Assembly: GCA_023436945.1 (NCBI GenBank)
Contig: JAEZHG010000035.1
Coordinates: forward strand, 1-5,820
DNA: 5,820 bases
Direction of reading: 5' to 3'
From: Pseudomonadota bacterium
GTDB taxonomy: Bacteria > Pseudomonadota > Alphaproteobacteria > Caulobacterales > Caulobacteraceae
The position numbers and the translations under genes were made by a program. The notes beneath the pieces were generated by a model. That model did not search any database, had not been told where the DNA came from, and worked only from the letters and a program-made list of their open reading frames with translations. Positions 1 through 5,820 of this stretch are shown here, in pieces; positions within the stretch are counted from its first letter, which is position 1; each line of letters begins with the position of its first letter.

Positions 1-737
1 TCGGCCACCACGCGCTCGGCCACGCTATCGACATGCTCTTTCAGGCCCGGCGGCGCGATCAGCAGCATGTCCTTGATGGCCGAGCGGATGCTGCCAACAG
101 GCAGCGGAATGATGATCAGACAGACAATGGCCAGCACGGCAGGGTCAATATAGGGGCTGATCCATTCTAGCCCCGTCCCCTGCACCAACAGGCCGCCGCC
201 AAAGGCCAGCAACAGCGCCGAGGTAATGCCGCCCGACATGATCCAGGCCTTGGCGTCGAGGCTGAGAAACTCTGACTGCACGGTCTTGTTGGCCCTGAAG
301 TTAATGAAGGCCATGGTGAAACAGATCACCGCCGTGATCGCCGCATAGATGGTGGCAAAGCCGAAATCGATCTCGCGACCGCCCAGCAGCAGGCTGTTGA
401 CCGCATTCAGCAGGGCATAGATCGACACCCCTATCAGCAGCATGCTGTTCAGCACCAGAACCATCGGTTCCAGATGCCAGAATCCGACACTGAACCGGTT
501 CAGCAGCCCACGCGGCATGGGCTCATAGTTGGCGTAGCGGTTGATCAACTGCACGACCATCAGCGACACGATGGTCATGACAGCGTCCAACAATGAATAG
601 ACGCCGTCAAAGGTGATGGAGAAGGATCGCGCGACGATCCCCAGCAGAACCCCCGCCAGGGCCACCAGCAAGGTGGCACCGATGGACAGCTTCAGAAGCT
701 GGGACTCGCTTTTCAGCGACAGGTCGAGGCGTGACAT
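1..737 (-). CDS. Divergent cation-efflux (CDF-like) membrane protein, N-terminal part, cut by window edge
   Basis: The minus-strand frame opens with ATG at 737 and stays open for 245 codons to the left edge, so the C-terminus is missing. It begins MSRLDLSLKSESQLLKLSIG. Hydrophobic segments lie near residues 16-36, 47-66, 91-111, 126-147, 165-185 and 198-215, matching the six-TM plan of CDF proteins. Family-like features are SITFDGVYSLLDA (40-52) in TM2, FSVGFWHLEPM (82-92) entering TM3, and IDPAVLAIV (197-205) in TM6, followed by the start of the cytoplasmic domain. CDF proteins export Zn, Fe, Mn or Co by proton antiport. Here the usual TM2 His/Asp-x3-Asp is Tyr47...Asp51, and the TM5 His-x3-Asp appears as Ala164...Ser168, so metal and activity are uncertain. 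A GGAG (752-749) lies 11 nt before the ATG. The gene follows the MFS gene on the same strand after 54 bp, so the two are probably co-transcribed. The family call is fairly sure; the substrate is not. Confidence 0.8.
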   Translation of the reverse strand, partial: MSRLDLSLKSESQLLKLSIGATLLVALAGVLLGIVARSFSITFDGVYSLLDAVMTIVSLMVVQLINRYANYEPMPRGLLNRFSVGFWHLEPMVLVLNSMLLIGVSIYALLNAVNSLLLGGREIDFGFATIYAAITAVICFTMAFINFRANKTVQSEFLSLDAKAWIMSGGITSALLLAFGGGLLVQGTGLEWISPYIDPAVLAIVCLIIIPLPVGSIRSAIKDMLLIAPPGLKEHVDSVAERVVA

Positions 738-740
738 GAA

Positions 741-778
741 AAGGGGAACTCCGGACTAATCCCCTGAACGTCCCCCTT
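741..778 (-). promoter_or_regulatory. Hairpin in the MFS-CDF gap, overlapping the CDF ribosome binding site
   Basis: Read on the minus strand, AAGGGGGAC (778-770) can pair with GTTCCCCTT (749-741). This gives nine pairs including one G:U, with a 20-nt loop. The last base of the GGAG ribosome binding site lies in the right arm. A second G-run, AGGGGA (765-760), inside the loop could instead pair with TCCCCT (747-742), so two exclusive structures are possible. The U-run after the stem is short (UUUU, partly in the stem), so it is at best a weak terminator. A role in tuning CDF translation is inference. Confidence 0.4.
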
Positions 779-791
779 ATGAAACAGGTTC

Positions 792-2012
792 CTAGGCGGT
801 CAGGCGGGCGTTTTTGCGACGTGCTGCCGCCACCGTCAGGAACAGCGTCGCCCCGATAGCGCACAGGGCAATGATCATCGAGCAGAAGACCGTCACCGCG
901 ATATTCAGACCCCACGCATCGGCCATCAGGCCCGTGCCGATCATCGGCAGGATCGAACCGCAGTAGCCAACAGCCCAGAAGGAAGCCGTAAGCGAGGAGC
1001 GGTTGGTGTTGTCGGAAATCAGGTTCACCACCTGCGCCCCTGCAAACATCGAAGAGCCGTGACCCATGGCCGCCACCACGACGCCAAGGCCGAAAAGAAC
1101 CGCAGAGCCAACATTGAGATTGACCATCAGGATGGCATTGCTGATCGCCAGCAGGGACAGGCCCATCATGGCGGCCTTGAAATAGTGCATCCGCTTCAGG
1201 GCAATCTGGGTCAGGCACGACCCGACCAGCATCAGGGCAATACCACCGCCCGAAACCAGCGGGCCGCCCAGACCCAGCACATTGCGCACGATGCTCGGGG
1301 CCATCGACACATAAAGGCCGAACACGCCGAAGGTGATGAACGGCAGGATGGTGCCAAGCGCGAAAGTCACACCATCAGAGCCTTTCGGCCACGCCAGTTT
1401 CGGAAGGAAATCGCCGATGGTCACGCGGCTACGCAGTTCCGACCATTTCACCGACGGCTCGATCCGCCACATGATCGCCAGACCGACCAGCACCATGACC
1501 AATACCGGAATATGGACAGTGACCAACGGCAGCGGCACCCACTGTCCGAACACGCCCCCGACGACGGGGCCCAGCCCGAAGCCACCCGCCACCATCAGAC
1601 TGCCCTTCAAAGCCACGTGCGGGCGCTTGTGATCAGGGGCCAGAATGTTCAGACCCGCCACGCCTGACGAGGTCGCCATGGTGCCCGCCACACCCACCAG
1701 AACACGGCCGATGGACAGCATCACCATCTCCTGCGCAACCATACAGATCACACTGCCGACCAGCGCCAGAAACAGCGAGATAATCAGGGTCGTGGCAAAA
1801 CCGATACGGTCACCCAGCCGCCCCAGAAACACCAGCCCGAACAGCGCGCCCAGCATATAGATGACATAGACATTGCTGATGTCGCCCGCGCTCAGTCCCC
1901 ATTGGTCTTGATAGATCGGATAGAGCGGGCTGATCAGCGCCGTTCCCATCAGGGTTGCGATCATAGACAGACCGACGCTGTGGCGCGGGTGGAAGGGCGA
2001 ACCCTTGGGCAT
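792..2012 (-). CDS. MFS transporter, probable proton-coupled efflux antiporter
   Basis: This complete 406-residue protein is of typical length for a 12-TM major facilitator. TM1 is near residues 13-30. Motif A, GRLGDRIGF (64-72), lies in the TM2-3 loop. IGRVLVGVAG (101-110) in TM4 resembles motif B with its conserved Arg. GFGLGPVVGG (144-153) in TM5 fits motif C (GxxxGPxxGG), a signature of the drug/H+ antiporter families that is absent from most symporters. A central loop near 185-215 separates the two halves, and the end is basic (ARRKNARLTA). Export of a small molecule out of the cytoplasm is therefore likely, but no substrate can be read from the sequence. ATG at 2012 is preceded by only a weak Shine-Dalgarno (CGGA); no other start fits TM1 better. 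The stop is TAG. It is separated from the peptidase gene upstream by a strong terminator and is followed 54 bp later by the CDF gene. Confidence 0.88.
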   Translation of the reverse strand: MPKGSPFHPRHSVGLSMIATLMGTALISPLYPIYQDQWGLSAGDISNVYVIYMLGALFGLVFLGRLGDRIGFATTLIISLFLALVGSVICMVAQEMVMLSIGRVLVGVAGTMATSSGVAGLNILAPDHKRPHVALKGSLMVAGGFGLGPVVGGVFGQWVPLPLVTVHIPVLVMVLVGLAIMWRIEPSVKWSELRSRVTIGDFLPKLAWPKGSDGVTFALGTILPFITFGVFGLYVSMAPSIVRNVLGLGGPLVSGGGIALMLVGSCLTQIALKRMHYFKAAMMGLSLLAISNAILMVNLNVGSAVLFGLGVVVAAMGHGSSMFAGAQVVNLISDNTNRSSLTASFWAVGYCGSILPMIGTGLMADAWGLNIAVTVFCSMIIALCAIGATLFLTVAAARRKNARLTA

Positions 2013-2058
2013 GATTTTCCGATCCGGGGAGGACGTGGCTTAATAAGATACGCTGCCG

Positions 2059-2086
2059 CTTATCTGCCCCCCGTCCGTGAAATCAA
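2059..2086 (-). promoter_or_regulatory. Possible sigma-70-type promoter for the MFS-CDF pair
   Basis: On the minus strand TTGATT (2086-2081) and GATAAG (2064-2059) are 16 bp apart, each matching the -35 and -10 consensus at four of six positions. The site lies just past the terminator of the preceding gene and 46 bp before the MFS start, which is where a promoter is needed. A short dyad, AGATA-N10-TATCT (2046-2065), overlaps the -10 box and could be an operator. The match is weak and alphaproteobacterial promoters vary, so this is a candidate only. Confidence 0.28.
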
Positions 2087-2096
2087 AGCCCCTGAC

Positions 2097-2127
2097 AAAG
2101 AAAAAGGCGGGGGATCACTCCCCCGCC
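2097..2127 (-). terminator. Rho-independent terminator of the S9 peptidase gene
   Basis: On the minus strand GGCGGGGGA (2127-2119) and TCCCCCGCC (2114-2106) form a perfect 9-bp GC-rich stem around the 4-nt loop GTGA. The T-rich run TTTTTCTTT follows (2105-2097). It starts 7 bp after the peptidase TAA stop. This should end the peptidase transcript and insulate the MFS gene, which then needs its own promoter. Confidence 0.93.
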
Positions 2128-2134
2128 CTGTTCC

Positions 2135-4570
2135 TTATTGCGCGGCCTGCGGCTTCAGCCAGCGGTCGAGCCAGGTGGTCATTTCATAGAGGGTGTGACC
2201 CACGCTCTCGCGGGCGCGATAGCCGTGGTCCTCAAGCGGAAGGACCACATAACGGGCGGTCGCACCGTTGCCCTTCAGCGCAGCATAGAAACGCTCCGAC
2301 TGGATCGGGAAGGTGCCGGAGTTGGCATCGGCCTCGCCGTGGATCAGCAGGATCGGCTCGTTCACCTTGTGGGCATAGGTGAAGGGCGACATCTGGTTAT
2401 AGGTCTCGGTCGCTTCCCAATAGGAGCGTTGCTCGGCTTGGAAACCGAACGGCGTCAGGGTGCGGTTATAGGCACCAGAGCGCGCGATACCGGTCTTGAA
2501 CAGATCGGTGTGCGCCAGCAGGTTGGCGGTCATGAACGCACCATAGGAGTGGCCACCCACAGCGATACGCTCGCGGTCCGCAACACCCATCGACACCACG
2601 GCCTCGACCGCAGCCTCGGCACTGGCCGACAGTTGCTCGATATAGGTGTCGTTCGGCTCGGCACCGTCGACGCCGATGATCGGCATGGTCGGGTTGTCGA
2701 GGATTGCATAGCCCTGCGTCAGCAGGAACAGGTGGCTGGCCGCAGACGGACGCACGAAGCGGTTGGATTGATCCACCACCTGCCCTGCCACAGCCGCATC
2801 GGTGAACTCTGCCGGATAGGCCCACATCAGCAGCGGCAGAGGACCGTCGCGGTCCTTGTCGTACCCTGCCGGAAGATAGAGCGTACCCGACAGCTGGACG
2901 CCGTCCTTACGGGTATAGGTGATCAGTTGGCTCGAGACATCGGCCAGTTGCGGTGCCGGATCCTTGAAGTCGGTCAGGCGGGTAACATTGCCCGACAGGT
3001 CACGGATTTGCAGGTTAGCCGGCTCGGTCTTGGTCTGGCGATAGGTGACCAGACGCTGGCCCTCGTCATCCAGAAGGCCCACGACGGTCTCATACTCGCC
3101 CTGCGCCGAGCGCCACAGGCGGGTGGTCTCGCCGGACGTAAGGTTCAGCTTGTCGAGGAAGGGGTATGCGCCCTCGCGGGTCGCGCCCTCGGCGGTCAGG
3201 AACAGGCTCTGGCCATCCGGCGTGAACTGCAGCAGCGAACGGCCCTTGCCGTTCGGCGCAACAATCGGGCTGCCCGGATTGTTGTAGCGGTCCTGATAGT
3301 TGCGCTGCAGAAGCACGCGGTTCTGCTGCGGGTTCGACGGATTGACGATGTAGCGCGTCTCGGTGCGGTTCTGGAACCAGCTCGAGGTCAGGTAGGCCAC
3401 CTGATCATTGCCCCATGCCACGCCCGAGAAACGGTGCGGCAGTTCGGCCAGCGTTACCGTGGCATCGTTGAACGGCGCACGCAGCATGAAGACGCGGTCG
3501 CGCACTTCGGCAGCGTTGCGCGGATCACCACCGTCCTGAGCCTCGGCCCAGACGAGGGTGGCGTCTTCGTCACCGCGCCACTGGGCCGAACGCGGGCCAA
3601 CAGCCACGGCGTCGAACGAGGTCGGCACATTGTCACGCAGTGGCAGGTCGGCCAGTTGGTGAACCTTGCGGCCATTCATGTCCGTGACAACGATCTCGGT
3701 CGGGAACTGGCGGGCCGGAACGATGTAGGAATAGGGCTTCTTCACCCGCGTTTGCAGGATGTAGCGGCCATCCGGCGACACCGACGCGCCAAGGATCACG
3801 CCCGCATCACCCACGCTGCGCATACGGCCGTTCAGGCCAACGATCACAGGCTGGCTGGTGAAGTAATAGTCGAACAGAACCTCGTCCATCGGGTTAGTCA
3901 GCAGGTCCTGATAGGTGCGGACCGGAGCCACGCGGCCACCCGTCTCGTCGATCACCGGACCCGACGGCGGACGGTCGGTCACTGGCGGGCGGCCTCGGCT
4001 GGTCGGGGTGGTCAGGGCCATGATGCCCGAGCTGTCCGGCAGCCAGCTGAAGCCCTGCCCCACCGTGGCATTGATGATGCCCGAAGTCAGGCGCTTGGCG
4101 CGCAGGTCAGAGGCGCTGGCGGTCCACAGTTCCAGACCGTTGGTGGCGTCCACAAGGAAGGCGACCGATTTGGAATCCGGCGACCAGCTGACATTCGTCA
4201 GGCGCGCATTGGCCGGAAGGCCCGTCACCTTGCGCTCTTCGCCGCCATTCAGCGACTGGAAGCTCAGGCCCGTCAGCCAGTTCACGCGCGAGGCGGCCGG
4301 ACCGTTATTGCGCGGATTGATGCGGTAACCGGCCAGACGCAGCATCGGCTCGGCCAGTTCCTGAATGGACGGCAGGTTGGTGCGGTCGGTCAGCAGGATG
4401 GTCTGGCGGTCGGGGCTGACCGATACGCCGGGGTTCAGGCGTGCATCCAGAATATCGGCAATCGGCGCGGGCGGCTGCTGATACGTCATATTCTGTGCCG
4501 TTGCCGCCAAGGGCGCTCCGACAGCCAGCAACAAAGCACCACAGGCCACCGAAAGATTACGCATGCGCAT
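2135..4570 (-). CDS. Exported S9-family serine peptidase, chloroplast glutamyl endopeptidase-like (S9D)
   Basis: The product is 811 residues from ATG 4570. A signal peptide covers about residues 1-25: a basic start (MRMRN), a hydrophobic core and a likely cut at ATA|QN, so it should act in the periplasm or outside. Residues 30-540 form a beta-propeller with PD40-type repeats (SVSPDRQ ~50, SWSPDSK ~128, SVSPDGR ~264, FTPDGQS ~449). An alpha/beta hydrolase domain fills about 545-811. The triad is Ser675 in GGHSYGAFM, Asp748 in HGEADANSG and His782 in EDHGYRARES. GIARSGAYNRTLTPFGFQ and VRTYQDLL closely match the plant plastid enzyme CGEP as I recall it. Members cut peptides, in CGEP after Glu; Glu specificity here is inference. 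A TTG at 4582 is in frame, but it overlaps the GGAGG (4580-4576) that sits 5 nt before ATG 4570, so it is rejected as the start. ATG 4564 is also possible. A strong terminator follows the TAA, so the gene is probably monocistronic. Confidence 0.93.
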   Translation of the reverse strand: MRMRNLSVACGALLLAVGAPLAATAQNMTYQQPPAPIADILDARLNPGVSVSPDRQTILLTDRTNLPSIQELAEPMLRLAGYRINPRNNGPAASRVNWLTGLSFQSLNGGEERKVTGLPANARLTNVSWSPDSKSVAFLVDATNGLELWTASASDLRAKRLTSGIINATVGQGFSWLPDSSGIMALTTPTSRGRPPVTDRPPSGPVIDETGGRVAPVRTYQDLLTNPMDEVLFDYYFTSQPVIVGLNGRMRSVGDAGVILGASVSPDGRYILQTRVKKPYSYIVPARQFPTEIVVTDMNGRKVHQLADLPLRDNVPTSFDAVAVGPRSAQWRGDEDATLVWAEAQDGGDPRNAAEVRDRVFMLRAPFNDATVTLAELPHRFSGVAWGNDQVAYLTSSWFQNRTETRYIVNPSNPQQNRVLLQRNYQDRYNNPGSPIVAPNGKGRSLLQFTPDGQSLFLTAEGATREGAYPFLDKLNLTSGETTRLWRSAQGEYETVVGLLDDEGQRLVTYRQTKTEPANLQIRDLSGNVTRLTDFKDPAPQLADVSSQLITYTRKDGVQLSGTLYLPAGYDKDRDGPLPLLMWAYPAEFTDAAVAGQVVDQSNRFVRPSAASHLFLLTQGYAILDNPTMPIIGVDGAEPNDTYIEQLSASAEAAVEAVVSMGVADRERIAVGGHSYGAFMTANLLAHTDLFKTGIARSGAYNRTLTPFGFQAEQRSYWEATETYNQMSPFTYAHKVNEPILLIHGEADANSGTFPIQSERFYAALKGNGATARYVVLPLEDHGYRARESVGHTLYEMTTWLDRWLKPQAAQ

Positions 4571-4651
4571 CGCGCCCTCCAATAATGCGGATTCTCTATG
4601 TGAACCTGTTTGTGACCGCCTGACGAAGAGGTCAACCGACGCAATGTCACG

Positions 4652-4708
4652 CTTGCCCTATCGGTTTGAACTATCCACGATCTTGCCCAGCGCTGTTTCC
4701 CGAACTAT
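4652..4708 (+). repeat. Paired direct repeat CTTGCCC...GAACTAT upstream of scoA
   Basis: CTTGCCC occurs at 4652-4658 and 4682-4688, and GAACTAT at 4668-4674 and 4702-4708. The 7-mers are exact and in the same order, with inner spacers of 9 and 13 bp. Repeat offsets are 30 and 34 bp, near three helical turns. They could be regulator half-sites or duplicated promoter parts. Two 7-mers in a short region can also recur by chance. Confidence 0.4.
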
Positions 4709-4714
4709 GGGATG

Positions 4715-4730
4715 GAATACCGCGATATTC
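4715..4730. promoter_or_regulatory. 16-bp dyad, candidate operator before scoA
   Basis: GAATACCGCGATATTC is an inverted repeat with a single mismatched pair (C4720/A4725): arms GAATA and TATTC around a CGCG core. It lies 25 bp upstream of the scoA ATG and just downstream of the weak -10 candidate TATGGG, where a bound repressor would block transcription. Size and symmetry suit a dimeric regulator. No regulator gene is in the window, so function is inferred. Confidence 0.35.
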
Positions 4731-4755
4731 ATCAGACGGTGAAAAAGGGAGAGCC

Positions 4756-5457
4756 ATGGGAAAGATTTACGCTGACGTTAAGTCCGCGCTGGAGGGGCTG
4801 ACATTCGACGGCATGACCGTGATGTCGGGTGGCTTTGGACTGTGCGGTATCCCCGAAAACCTGATTGCCGGTCTGCGCGACAGCGGCGTCAAAGGCCTGA
4901 CGGTCATTTCCAACAATGCGGGCGTTGACGGCTTCGGCCTCGGCCAACTGCTGGAAACGCGCCAGATCAAGAAGATGATTTCGTCCTATGTGGGCGAGAA
5001 CAAAGAGTTCGAGCGCCAGTATCTGGCCGGTGAGCTGGAGCTGGAGTTCAACCCGCAGGGCACGCTGGCCGAGCGCATTCGCGCAGGCGGCGCTGGCATT
5101 CCGGCCTTCTTCACCGCAACCGGCGTCGGCACCCTCGTGGCCGAAGGCAAGGAAGAGCGCGAGTTCGATGGCCGTCGCTACATCATGGAGACGGGTCTGG
5201 TCGCAGACCTCGCCATTGTGAAGGCGTGGAAGGCTGACGAGCGCGGCAACCTTGTGTTCCGCAAGACCGCCCGCAACTTCAACCCGATGATGGCCACCGC
5301 CGGTAAGGTCACGGTTGTAGAGGTCGAGGAAATCGTTCCGGTCGGCTCGATCGACCCTGACCACATCCACACCCCGGGCGTCTACGTCGACCGCCTGATC
5401 AAGACCGTTTCGGAAAAGCGCATCGAACAGCGCACCGTCCGCAAGAAGGAGGCCTAA
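4756..5457 (+). CDS. scoA: Succinyl-CoA:3-ketoacid CoA-transferase, subunit A
   Basis: This 233-residue protein is the usual length for the A subunit of bacterial SCOT. With the B subunit it moves CoA from succinyl-CoA to acetoacetate in the cytoplasm, for ketone-body or acetoacetate use and possibly polyhydroxybutyrate turnover. [14 protein letters not shown] (24-37) is the CoA-transferase family 1 signature region. [12 protein letters not shown] (52-63), [15 protein letters not shown] (76-90), [14 protein letters not shown] (101-114) and [11 protein letters not shown] (155-165) agree closely with the N-terminal half of mammalian SCOT (OXCT1), favouring SCOT over the shorter AtoD-type acetate transferase. 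The start at ATG 4756 is chosen because the conserved protein begins MGKIYADV and GGGAG (4747-4751) lies 4 nt upstream. The frame is open further up to 4666, but that part has no family likeness and covers the repeats and dyad. TAA is 3 bp from scoB. Confidence 0.95.
   Translation: MGKIYADVKSALEGLTFDGMTVMSGGFGLCGIPENLIAGLRDSGVKGLTVISNNAGVDGFGLGQLLETRQIKKMISSYVGENKEFERQYLAGELELEFNPQGTLAERIRAGGAGIPAFFTATGVGTLVAEGKEEREFDGRRYIMETGLVADLAIVKAWKADERGNLVFRKTARNFNPMMATAGKVTVVEVEEIVPVGSIDPDHIHTPGVYVDRLIKTVSEKRIEQRTVRKKEA
5446..5452 (+). promoter_or_regulatory. Ribosome binding site of scoB, inside the scoA coding end
   Basis: AAGGAGG lies 8 nt before the scoB ATG (5461) and forms part of the last Lys-Lys-Glu-Ala codons of scoA. 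It is the best Shine-Dalgarno match in the window and fixes the scoB start. The arrangement suggests coupled translation, giving the balanced subunit supply that an A/B complex needs. Confidence 0.85.
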
Positions 5458-5460
5458 GTC

Positions 5461-5820
5461 ATGGCTCGTACTCGCGAACAACTGGCCGAACGTGCTGCTA
5501 AAGAGCTGCAAGACGGTTTCTATGTGAACCTCGGCATCGGCATTCCGACGCTAGTGGCCAACTATATTCCCGAAGGCATGGTTGTGACCCTGCAATCGGA
5601 AAACGGCATGCTGGGCATGGGCCCCTTCCCCTATGAGGGCGAGGAAGACCCCGACCTCATCAACGCCGGCAAGCAGACCATTACTGAGCTGCCGCAGACC
5701 GCTTATTTCGACTCCGCGCAAAGCTTCGCGATGATCCGCGGCGGCAAGATTGCCATGGCGATCCTCGGCGCGATGGAAGTGGCGGAGAATGGCGATCTCG
5801 CGAATTGGATGATCCCCGGC
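5461..5820 (+). CDS. scoB: Succinyl-CoA:3-ketoacid CoA-transferase, subunit B, N-terminal part, cut by window edge
   Basis: The first 120 codons are present and the frame is open to the right edge; family B subunits run to about 210-220 residues, so roughly half is missing. It starts [37 protein letters not shown] (23-39) is the conserved glycine-rich stretch. [20 protein letters not shown] follows (44-63). Glu47 in SENG is the expected catalytic residue, which forms the glutamyl-CoA thioester in class I CoA-transferases. [24 protein letters not shown] and [19 protein letters not shown] are further family blocks. With ScoA it completes the heteromeric enzyme equal to the fused mammalian SCOT. 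Start ATG 5461 is fixed by AAGGAGG 8 nt upstream and follows the scoA stop by 3 bp. No frameshift or missing key residue is seen in the visible part. Confidence 0.95.
   Translation, partial: MARTREQLAERAAKELQDGFYVNLGIGIPTLVANYIPEGMVVTLQSENGMLGMGPFPYEGEEDPDLINAGKQTITELPQTAYFDSAQSFAMIRGGKIAMAILGAMEVAENGDLANWMIPG

Larger units (their letters stand above)
4571..4755. promoter_or_regulatory. Divergent intergenic region between the peptidase and scoAB
   Basis: This 185-bp gap must hold promoters for both directions. For scoAB, TTGCCC (4683-4688) and TATGGG (4706-4711), 17 bp apart, are a weak plus-strand candidate. For the peptidase, TTGACC (minus, 4635-4630) resembles a -35 box, but I find no matching -10. 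Other structure: two copies of CTTGCCC...GAACTAT (4652-4674 and 4682-4708), a dyad at 4715-4730, and a direct repeat TGTGAAC/TGTGACC (4599-4605, 4611-4617). No small gene is supported here. Confidence 0.45.

Noticed and set aside
607..1218. Minus-strand frame spanning the CDF start, the gap and the MFS end
   Set aside because: Overlaps both real genes in another frame, and its Gly/Arg/Asp-rich product has no domain likeness.
1059..1667. Plus-strand frames inside the MFS gene (also 1333-1632 and 1645-1860)
   Set aside because: Low-complexity His/Gln/Arg- or Pro/Thr-rich products opposite a well-supported MFS gene; antisense shadows.
4532..4570. Lipoprotein signal in the peptidase (Cys10 after Ser-Val-Ala)
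   Set aside because: The Cys comes before the hydrophobic core and lacks Leu at -3, so it cannot be a normal lipobox. A standard signal peptide with ATA|QN fits better.
2138..4585. An 815-codon open frame on the plus strand covering the entire peptidase gene
   Set aside because: It mirrors the minus-strand gene in a phase-locked antisense frame, as GC-rich codon use often produces. Its product is rich in Arg, His and Gln with no recognisable domain, while the minus-strand product has a signal peptide, propeller and complete triad.
4594..4606. TCTATGTGAACCT occurs both here and in scoB near 5519
   Set aside because: The scoB copy is explained by coding for Phe-Tyr-Val-Asn-Leu. One shared 13-mer with no flanking similarity is probably chance.
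4666..4755. A 30-residue N-terminal extension of ScoA
   Set aside because: The family N-terminus matches ATG 4756, which has its own GGGAG. The extension lies over the repeats and dyad.
4732..5511. Minus-strand 259-codon frame opposite scoA
   Set aside because: Antisense shadow of a strongly conserved enzyme gene, with no recognisable family and no Shine-Dalgarno of note.

Overview
The window reads as chromosomal DNA from a moderately GC-rich alphaproteobacterium. The gene content would suit Caulobacterales (Asticcacaulis or Brevundimonas type) or a related oligotroph. That placement is inferred from GC-rich codon use, Shine-Dalgarno sites and the mix of genes; no taxonomic marker gene is present.

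Layout, left to right. (1) Positions 1-737, minus strand: the N-terminal 245 residues of a divergent cation-diffusion-facilitator (CDF) type membrane protein, whose C-terminus lies beyond the left edge. (2) 792-2012, minus: a complete 12-TM-type MFS transporter with both motif A and the antiporter motif C. These two genes are 54 bp apart and probably co-transcribed, with a hairpin in the gap. (3) 2097-2127: a textbook Rho-independent terminator for the gene to its right. A weak promoter for the transporter pair may lie just beyond it. (4) 2135-4570, minus: an exported S9-family serine peptidase closely resembling plant chloroplast glutamyl endopeptidase (CGEP, S9D type), with an intact Ser/Asp/His triad. 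(5) 4571-4755: a divergent intergenic region with a paired direct repeat and a 16-bp dyad. (6) 4756-5457 and 5461-5820 (running off the right edge), plus: the two subunits of succinyl-CoA:3-ketoacid CoA-transferase, scoA and scoB, translationally linked by a 3-bp gap and a strong ribosome binding site inside the end of scoA.

Functionally there are three units: membrane transport (CDF plus MFS), extracytoplasmic peptide degradation, and ketone-body/acetoacetate activation (acetoacetate plus succinyl-CoA giving acetoacetyl-CoA plus succinate). Nothing in the sequence ties these into one pathway. I see no mobile element, RNA gene, CRISPR array or defence system, and no strong case for an undescribed system. 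The most unusual points are the CDF protein's apparently missing canonical metal ligands, the competing hairpins in front of its start codon, and the repeats and dyad upstream of scoA.
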